A stretch of DNA of 64,000 nt from the NCBI GenBank assembly GCA_937864115.1, contig CALMII010000025.1, forward strand, positions 62,001 to 126,000, in the 5' to 3' direction. A program made the translations under genes and the position numbers. The DNA comes from an uncultured Steroidobacter sp. (GTDB taxonomy: Bacteria > Pseudomonadota > Gammaproteobacteria > Steroidobacterales > Steroidobacteraceae). The notes beneath the pieces are model-generated. The model was given only the letters and a program-made list of their open reading frames with translations, searched no databases and was not told the origin of the DNA. The number at the start of each line of letters is the position of its first letter. Position 1 is the stretch's first letter. Below, piece after piece: positions 58,674 to 64,000 of this stretch.

Positions 58674-59112
58674 AGTCGAACTCGAGACCTTCGTCGAAGG
58701 AACGACGAACTACTTCGCCACGGCTGCGAACCAGCCGGCGTCGGTAGGCTCGCCGTACATCGTCCAGGAAGGACGTCCGACCGTGCAGGAATTCACCGGC
58801 CTCATCAGCATCGCCGGCAAACGTCGCGGCATCGTCTATTTCACCGCCTCGCGTCCCATGCTCACCGTCATGCTGATGCGCATGGGCGAAACCGAACTGA
58901 CCCAGGAAAACATGTGCGATCTCGTGGGTGAAGTCGCCAACACGATCTCCGGCAACGCGCGCCGCGATTTCGGCAAGGACTTCATGATTTCCGTGCCGAC
59001 GGTCGTCGCCGGCGAACCGGAAAAAGTCGTCACCCCGGACAACACGCGTTCCTTCGTGATTCCGATCAACTGGCGCAGTCACTCTGCCCAGCTGGTCGTC
59101 TGCCTGGAGTAA
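58663..59112 (+). CDS. CheX-family CheY-P phosphatase
   Basis: A 149-residue CheX-fold protein. It has the phosphatase motif ExxN (E90, N93) in LVGEVANTISGNARR, the CheC/CheX active helix. Strand segments GLISIAGKRRGIVYFTA and SFVIPINWRSHSAQLVVCLE complete the fold. It would dephosphorylate the CheY-like protein encoded just before it, ending the signal. The reading frame overlaps the regulator gene by 11 bases. Confidence 0.88.
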   Translation: MMTKVELETFVEGTTNYFATAANQPASVGSPYIVQEGRPTVQEFTGLISIAGKRRGIVYFTASRPMLTVMLMRMGETELTQENMCDLVGEVANTISGNARRDFGKDFMISVPTVVAGEPEKVVTPDNTRSFVIPINWRSHSAQLVVCLE

Positions 59113-59172
59113 TCGGGCCAGCCAGCGGCGATTCGTACGCGCCGCCCGCTGCAACCCCGATGCAACGATGCA

Positions 59173-61077
59173 ATGCAACGCCGGCAACCGGACGCAAATC
59201 CTGGCGCCCTTCACGTTGCCGGCACCCTGACCGGCGATTCCGTAGACGTCATCGTGATCAGCACCGACGAGGCGCTGATCGCGACGCTGCAGCAGGCTGC
59301 CGGCGCTGATCACACCCTCTGGCACGCCCCCTCCATCGACGCCGCCGTCGAACTGCTGGTCGGCGGCCATTGCGGCATCCTGATCGCAGACATGCAGGTG
59401 CTGCGCGGTGAAGCCGCCGCCGCACTCGAAAAGCTGCAAAGCCAGTTTCCCGAACTCGTCCTTCTTGCGACCGGTCGTCGCGACGAGGAAGGTCGTGTCG
59501 CAGGGCTCATCAGCAGGGGCAGTGTCTATCGCTTCCTGCACAAGCCCGTGTCGCCGGCGCGCGCGAATCTGTTCCTCGCCACGGCCACGCGCCGCTATCA
59601 CGAACTGGCCCAGAACGTATCGCCGGCGCTCGCGAGCGTCCGGGAACTCACGAAGCCGGCCCATCGCGTGCCGCTGATCGGCGCCGGCGCAGGCGCTCTG
59701 CTGCTCATCGTCGGCGCAGTCATTTTTCTGTCGCGACGCGAGCCCGCGGTCGAGACCCTGCCCACCCCTGCGTCCGTGGCAACTCAGCCAGTGGCGACAC
59801 CCGCGCTCGACACGACGCCGACGCTCGCGGCGGCACAGGCCGCGTTCTCCGCGGGCAAGCTGTCGGCGCCGTCGGGCGACAATGCGCTCGAACGCTATCG
59901 CGCGGTGCTGACGGTCGAGCCGGCGAATGCCGCAGCACTCGCCGGGGTCCAGGACGTGCTCGATGCGCTCGAAACACAGGTCACGCAGGCGTTGCAGGCA
60001 GGCGATGCCGCGGCCGCCGCGCGCGCTTTCACGACGCTGCAGAAGGCCCAGCCCGATCATCCGGAACTCCCGACGCTGAATGCGCAACTGCTGGCACTGT
60101 CGCGCTCGGTCCGGCAGGCGCCGGCGAAAGCACCTGCCGTCAGTGCGCCGACGGCGCCTGCCGCGCCCAACACGCAGCTGGCGCGCAGCCGTATCGCGGC
60201 GGGTCAATTGCTGGAGCCGGAAGACGACAGCGCCGTGTTCCATCTGCGCGCCGCGCGCGATCTGGGCGAAGACGACACGGTGAATCGCATTCTGGCGACC
60301 GACGTCGGCTCGCGCCTGCTCGCGCAAACGCGGCAAGCCATGGCGAATGAGGACATGGCGCAGGCGCGCACGCAGTTCGCAGCCGCCGCCGCACTCGATC
60401 GCGAATTCGAACTCGCGCTGCCGGACCTGCCGCAGGTCGAACAGGAACTGAATGCACTGACGACGGCCGCGACGCGTGCCGTCATCGACGAGCAACTGGC
60501 GCCGATCATCAAGCTGCGCGAGAACGGGCGCCTCATCGAACCGGCCGGCGACAATGCCTTCGAGCGCTTGCAGACACTGGCGGAACAGTCGCCCGACGCA
60601 GCAGCGGTTCGGACGGAACAACAGCGACTCGCATTCACCCTGCTGGATCACGCCCGCACGGCGCTGGCGCAGGGCGATCTCGAACGCGCCGGCCTGCTCA
60701 CGAACAGGGCAGAGACGCTGGTACCGCGCATGACGAATGCGCGCACGCTGCGCGACCAGATCGCAGCGGCCCAGGAAGAACGCGATGCTGCGAACCGCGT
60801 CGTCCAGGCTCGCGAGCTGCCGCGTACGCGCGAAGTGGCGGCTGCTTATCCCAACGATGCCGAGCGCCGCGGCATCGAAGGCTGGGTCGACATCGAATTC
60901 GTCATTGCCACCGACGGCACGACCCGCAGCCCGATCGTGCGCGAATCGCAGCCAGCCGGCGTCTTCGACAAGTCAGCGCTCGATGCGCTGGCGAAGTGGC
61001 GCTTCGAGCCGGTGACGCGCAACGGCAAGACCGTGGAACAGCGCGCGATCCTGCGGGTGCGGTTCGCGCTGAAGTAG
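59173..61077 (+). CDS. Receiver - transmembrane - TPR - TonB C-terminal fusion protein
   Basis: A 634-residue protein with an uncommon domain order. Residues of about 24-140 form a receiver-like domain (VIVISTDEAL start, phospho-acceptor candidate D73 in GILIADMQVL, T100, and K124 in FLHKPVS). One membrane helix follows (about 165-187, LIGAGAGALLLIVGAVIFLS). A periplasmic stretch has TPR-like repeats (NALERYRAVLTVEPANAAAL, AAARAFTTLQKAQPDHPEL). A TonB_C domain closes it (about 565-634, RGIEGWVDIEFVIATDG, FDKSALDALAKWRFEPV). The TM lacks the His of the TonB SxxxH motif, so classical ExbBD energising is doubtful. Probably it is phosphorylated by the neighbouring kinase (inference). Confidence 0.82.
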   Translation: MQRRQPDANPGALHVAGTLTGDSVDVIVISTDEALIATLQQAAGADHTLWHAPSIDAAVELLVGGHCGILIADMQVLRGEAAAALEKLQSQFPELVLLATGRRDEEGRVAGLISRGSVYRFLHKPVSPARANLFLATATRRYHELAQNVSPALASVRELTKPAHRVPLIGAGAGALLLIVGAVIFLSRREPAVETLPTPASVATQPVATPALDTTPTLAAAQAAFSAGKLSAPSGDNALERYRAVLTVEPANAAALAGVQDVLDALETQVTQALQAGDAAAAARAFTTLQKAQPDHPELPTLNAQLLALSRSVRQAPAKAPAVSAPTAPAAPNTQLARSRIAAGQLLEPEDDSAVFHLRAARDLGEDDTVNRILATDVGSRLLAQTRQAMANEDMAQARTQFAAAAALDREFELALPDLPQVEQELNALTTAATRAVIDEQLAPIIKLRENGRLIEPAGDNAFERLQTLAEQSPDAAAVRTEQQRLAFTLLDHARTALAQGDLERAGLLTNRAETLVPRMTNARTLRDQIAAAQEERDAANRVVQARELPRTREVAAAYPNDAERRGIEGWVDIEFVIATDGTTRSPIVRESQPAGVFDKSALDALAKWRFEPVTRNGKTVEQRAILRVRFALK

Positions 61078-61103
61078 GAGCCGCCTCGCGGCTTCTTCCT
61101 GTT

Positions 61104-61174
61104 CCTGTGGGGCCGGCTTCAGCCGGCCTGTGCTGCTGGATGCAGTCGCGGCCGGCTGAAGCCGGCCCCACAGG
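61104..61174. repeat. Family C hairpin repeat (copy 3, variant)
   Basis: CCTGTGGGGCCGGCTTCAGC CGGCC and its near reverse complement to the right (GGCCGGCTGAAGCCGGCCCC ACAGG) flank about 20 bases. It sits between two convergent genes. Confidence 0.75.
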
Positions 61175-61184
61175 CAGAGAAGAT

Positions 61185-62471
61185 CTATCCCGTCTTCGCG
61201 ACGCCCCTGTCGAAGCGTCGCCCCAGCCAGTAGCCCAGCAGCGCCCACAGCGCCGCGACGCCTGCGCCCAGCAGGGCCAGTGCCGCCGGTCCCCAGCCCA
61301 TGCCTTCCAGTCCCTTGTTGAGCTGGGCCGACAGCGCATCGGCGCCGCGATACACAGGCACGTCGACGGTGCTCTTGGCCTTGTACTTGGTTTCCTTGTC
61401 GAGCGGGCTCCAGAGCATTTCGCGGCCCGGGCGCACGAAGGCGTATTCCATCGCCCGGCGCAGGATGAAGACCACGGCGAGCACGCCGAGCGTTCCAGTC
61501 GCGGCCAGCGCCACGAAGCCGCCGACCATGATGAGCGGCACGACCGTCACCAACGCGATCACGCCGAAGCGCTGCGCGATGCGGCCGGTGAGGAAGATCT
61601 GCGACAGCACCGTCAGCGTCTGCACGATCCAGTCGAAGCGCGCGAAGATGCGCGTGCGATCGGTGATCTCCGGATAGTTCACTTCCACCAGGCGCAGCTG
61701 CTCGAAGTACAGCAGCGTATTCACGGCCGAGATGAACACCACGAAACAGGCGATGCCGAGGATGTAGGGCGACTTCAGGATCAGCGTCACGCCCGCGAAC
61801 ATGTTGCCGCCGAGCGGACGATCCTCCTCCACCGACTCGGTGCGGTCGCGCCAGATGTTGAGCAGCAGGCGCTGGCAGACGATGGCGGCGACGAACAGCG
61901 CCGCGCCGAGAAACAGCAGGCCGTTGTTGCCAATCGAGGCGACGCTGAAGTCGGACACCAGCGGCCCGACGAGCGCACCGGCGCTGCCGCCGGCAGCGAT
62001 CACGCCGAACAGCCGCTTGCTCTGACCGCTGTCGAACAGCTCGAGCAGGAAGCTCCAGAAGATCGACAGCAGGAACAGGTTGACCACGCTGATGAAGACG
62101 TAGAAGAACTTGCCGACCGCCGGATTGATCTGATCGCCCTGCAGGGCCACGCCGATCAGGCCGAGCACGACGGCGACGACGCCGTACATGGCGGGAAGAA
62201 ACACGCTGCGCCGGACGCGGGCCACAATGATCCCGTACAGCGGGATGATCAGCAGCGAGGCGGCCCAGGTCACCATCCACAGGTCGGCCACCTGGTCGCG
62301 GCCGATGAGGGTGCCGATCGTCTCGCGCAACGGACGCACGGCGAAGTAGCCGGCCCACATGAAGAAGAACAGACCGAATGCCGCCACGACGGCGCGCACT
62401 TCGCGAGGCTCCACGGGTGCCAGCCGTCCCAGCAGATTGCCGAGCAGGGAACCTGAAGAAGTCGTGGTCAT
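61185..62471 (-). CDS. Npt1/Npt2-family (ATP:ADP antiporter-like) transporter
   Basis: A 428-residue protein with about 11-12 membrane segments, similar to the NTP/NDP exchange (Npt/TLC) group of MFS-like carriers. Characteristic regions are EPREVRAVVAAFGLFFFMW, YFAVRPLRETIGTLIG, FGVIAAGGSAGALVGPLVS and FVRPGREMLWSPLDKETKYKAK. Family members in obligate intracellular bacteria import host ATP; free-living bacteria carry shorter homologues of unproven substrate. The ATG at 62471 gives a conserved N-terminus and excludes an upstream region without similarity. Converges with the TonB fusion gene. Confidence 0.88.
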   Translation of the reverse strand: MTTTSSGSLLGNLLGRLAPVEPREVRAVVAAFGLFFFMWAGYFAVRPLRETIGTLIGRDQVADLWMVTWAASLLIIPLYGIIVARVRRSVFLPAMYGVVAVVLGLIGVALQGDQINPAVGKFFYVFISVVNLFLLSIFWSFLLELFDSGQSKRLFGVIAAGGSAGALVGPLVSDFSVASIGNNGLLFLGAALFVAAIVCQRLLLNIWRDRTESVEEDRPLGGNMFAGVTLILKSPYILGIACFVVFISAVNTLLYFEQLRLVEVNYPEITDRTRIFARFDWIVQTLTVLSQIFLTGRIAQRFGVIALVTVVPLIMVGGFVALAATGTLGVLAVVFILRRAMEYAFVRPGREMLWSPLDKETKYKAKSTVDVPVYRGADALSAQLNKGLEGMGWGPAALALLGAGVAALWALLGYWLGRRFDRGVAKTG

Positions 62472-62602
62472 CGAATGCCCTCGCCGTCTCATGGATCGAT
62501 CGCGCACCATGGCAGGCGCGGCGCGGGGATTCTAAACGGAGGATGCCGACCGTCGCAGTTACGATGCGGTCAGCGGTGGCGGGCTGCGACGAGCGGCCGA
62601 TG

Positions 62603-62629
62603 CGGGAGCCCGGCTGCACCGGGCTCCCG
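62603..62629. repeat. Hairpin between the transporter and Ig-repeat genes
   Basis: CGGGAGCCCGG, loop CTGCA, CCGGGCTCCCG. It lies ten bases past the Ig-gene stop codon on the minus strand and could be its terminator, although no U tract follows on either strand. Confidence 0.6.
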
Positions 62630-62637
62630 TCGAACTT

Positions 62638-64000
62638 CTAAGGAATCGTCTTGCTGGCGACGTTCGATTGCGAGCTCTCGCCACCCGACCCCGTGTAGGC
62701 CTTCACGGCGAAGTACCAGGTGCCCGAGGCCAGACCGTCGACCACGTAGCTCGTCACGCTCGGGTTCGAAATCGTGATCGTCTGGTTGAGCGCCGAGGAA
62801 CTCGTGCCATAGACGATGCGATAGCCGGCGAGATTGGTCAGCGCGGTGCCATCGGTGTTCTGGGTCGGTGCGACCCACGACAGCGTCGCACTGCCCGTGG
62901 CCGGTGCCGCATTCACGGCGATGCTGAAGGCAGGCAGCGACACGGAATGGGTGCCGTCGCTGACCCCGATGACGATGTTCGAGGTCGTGCCGGTCGCGCT
63001 CGGCGTGCCCGAGAGTCGGCCGGTGGTCGTGCTGAACGTCGCCCAGCCCGGCTTGTTGCTGATGCTGAACGCGAGCGTCGCGCCTTCCGGATCATTCGCC
63101 GTCGGCTGGAAGCTGTAGCTGGCGCCCACGGTCACGGAAGTCGCCGGCGTGCCGGAAAGGGTCGGCGCGGCATTGCCGGGCGGCGGGGTGGTGCTGCCGC
63201 CGCTCACCGTGATGGTGAACGCCGCGAGCGAGGCCGACGCCTTGCCATCGCTGACGCTGATGATGATGTTGCCGAACGTACCGGCCGCCGTCGGCGTGCC
63301 GCTCAGCCGGCCGGTCGACGCGGTGAAGTTCGCCCAGGTCGGCTTGTTCTGGATGCTGAAGCCGAGCGTGTCGCTGGCGTCGGCATCGGCTGCCGTCGGC
63401 GTGAACGAATAGGCCGTGCCGACCGTCGCACTCGTGCCCGGCGTACCGCTGATCGTCGGCGCGCGATTGGCGGCCGCCTGCACGGTGATCGTGAACGCCG
63501 TCAGCGCGGTCGAGACCTTGCCGTCGCTGACGCTGATGATGATGTTGGCGAACGAACCGACGTTGGACGCCGCCGGCGTGCCGGTCAGGCGGCCGGTGGA
63601 CGCGCTGAAGCTCGCCCACGACGGCTTGTTCTGGATGCTCCAGGTCAGCGCATCGCCGTTGGCATCGGTGGCCGTCGGCTGGAACGAGTAGGCCTGGCCC
63701 GCCTGCACCGAGGTCATCGGCGTGCCGCCGATCGCAGGCGCGCTGTTGTCCGGTCCTTTCACGCTGATCGCGAACGCGGGCAGCGCCGTGGTCGCGACGC
63801 CGTCGCTCACGCTGATCACGATGTTGGAGAAGTTGCCGACGTTGGCCGCCGCGGGCGTGCCGCTCAGCGTGCCCGAGGAGGTGCTGAAGCTCGCCCACGA
63901 GGGACGGTTCGAGATCGAGAACCGCAGCGCGTCGCCGTCGGCGTCCGCGGCGCTCGGCTGGAAGCTGTAGGCGGCTCCGACATCGACTGAAGCCGTGGGC
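62638..64000 (-). CDS. Large Ig-like (He_PIG) repeat protein with C-terminal fibronectin III, 5' end outside window
   Basis: The window holds the C-terminal part of a surface or exported protein; its start lies beyond 64000. At least four He_PIG/putative-Ig repeats of about 90-96 residues are visible, each with SASTGRLSGTP-type and ISVSDGK-type motifs. The last repeat is followed by a C-terminal fibronectin type III-like domain of about 100 residues (ATLSWVAPTQNTDGT, GYRIVYGTSSSALN, WYFAVKAYTGSG). The repeats are also highly similar at the nucleotide level, suggesting internal duplication. The frame continues open to position 64000, so the upstream neighbour cannot be seen. Likely an adhesin-type or carbohydrate-interacting protein (inference). 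Confidence 0.82.
   Translation of the reverse strand, partial: PTASVDVGAAYSFQPSAADADGDALRFSISNRPSWASFSTSSGTLSGTPAAANVGNFSNIVISVSDGVATTALPAFAISVKGPDNSAPAIGGTPMTSVQAGQAYSFQPTATDANGDALTWSIQNKPSWASFSASTGRLTGTPAASNVGSFANIIISVSDGKVSTALTAFTITVQAAANRAPTISGTPGTSATVGTAYSFTPTAADADASDTLGFSIQNKPTWANFTASTGRLSGTPTAAGTFGNIIISVSDGKASASLAAFTITVSGGSTTPPPGNAAPTLSGTPATSVTVGASYSFQPTANDPEGATLAFSISNKPGWATFSTTTGRLSGTPSATGTTSNIVIGVSDGTHSVSLPAFSIAVNAAPATGSATLSWVAPTQNTDGTALTNLAGYRIVYGTSSSALNQTITISNPSVTSYVVDGLASGTWYFAVKAYTGSGGESSQSNVASKTIP

Overview
This 64 kb window is GC-rich chromosomal DNA from a gammaproteobacterium. No rRNA, tRNA, prophage, insertion sequence or CRISPR array was found. Gene order and protein types point to the Xanthomonadales/Steroidobacterales neighbourhood (inference). 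The supports are the order polA - sRNA - engB - cytochrome c4 - dsbA, a Xanthomonas/Bacteroides-type arginine cluster with an acyl-ornithine carbamoyltransferase, a large TonB-dependent receptor, and very high coding density with many small intergenic palindromes. Most genes look like core functions. The unusual content is in the arginine operon, a chemosensory-like signalling cluster, an intergenic sRNA locus and the repeats.

Layout, left to right. 0-5.4 kb: secreted subtilase divergent from an ECF sigma/anti-sigma pair, Dps, a VOC protein and a phospholipase D-like membrane protein. 5.6-12.2 kb: PEP carboxylase, then a leftward MCE/Mla-type lipid-transport operon (STAS-permease fusion, ATPase, MCE protein, auxiliary lipoprotein). 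12.2-21.6 kb: MscS-type channel, trehalose-6-phosphate synthase, malate dehydrogenase, FadE, DUF4399 protein, DNA polymerase IV and an unknown gene. 21.7-30.9 kb: an orphan FlhC-like regulator, NudC, NRDE protein, TamA, TamB and an alpha/beta hydrolase. 30.9-36.4 kb: a Fur-box-preceded TonB-dependent receptor, a NUDIX hydrolase, YheU and RarD.

36.5-45.2 kb is an ArgR-preceded arginine operon: argR, argG, a DUF1611 gene, argC, argD, an argF-prime carbamoyltransferase, argB, argH. The carbamoyltransferase has Ala at the position that separates N-acetyl- from N-succinyl-ornithine specificity, which predicts a succinylated pathway. No N-acylglutamate synthase of known type is present. The DUF1611 gene is a candidate for that role, because a family member (DgcN) is reported to N-acetylate D-glutamate. 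Two ARG boxes spaced 21 bp centre to centre precede argR.

45.2-55.4 kb: hotdog thioesterase, LptM, PolA with degenerate proofreading residues, a beta-barrel protein, a candidate sX13/Spot 42-position sRNA with C-rich loops, EngB, cytochrome c4, lipoprotein DsbA, CorA behind a short overlapping upstream ORF, a NYN-LOTUS protein, an EEP-family protein and an unknown. 55.9-61.1 kb: a CheA-like membrane kinase, a CheY-like regulator, a CheX phosphatase and a receiver-TM-TPR-TonB_C fusion. 61.2-64 kb: an Npt-type nucleotide transporter and the end of a large Ig-repeat protein cut by the window edge.

At least five families of small inverted repeats (called A-E here) fill intergenic gaps, and two family D copies are translated as protein N-termini. 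Several genes carry a -10-like hexamer 6-7 nt before the start codon and no Shine-Dalgarno, which suggests leaderless mRNAs.
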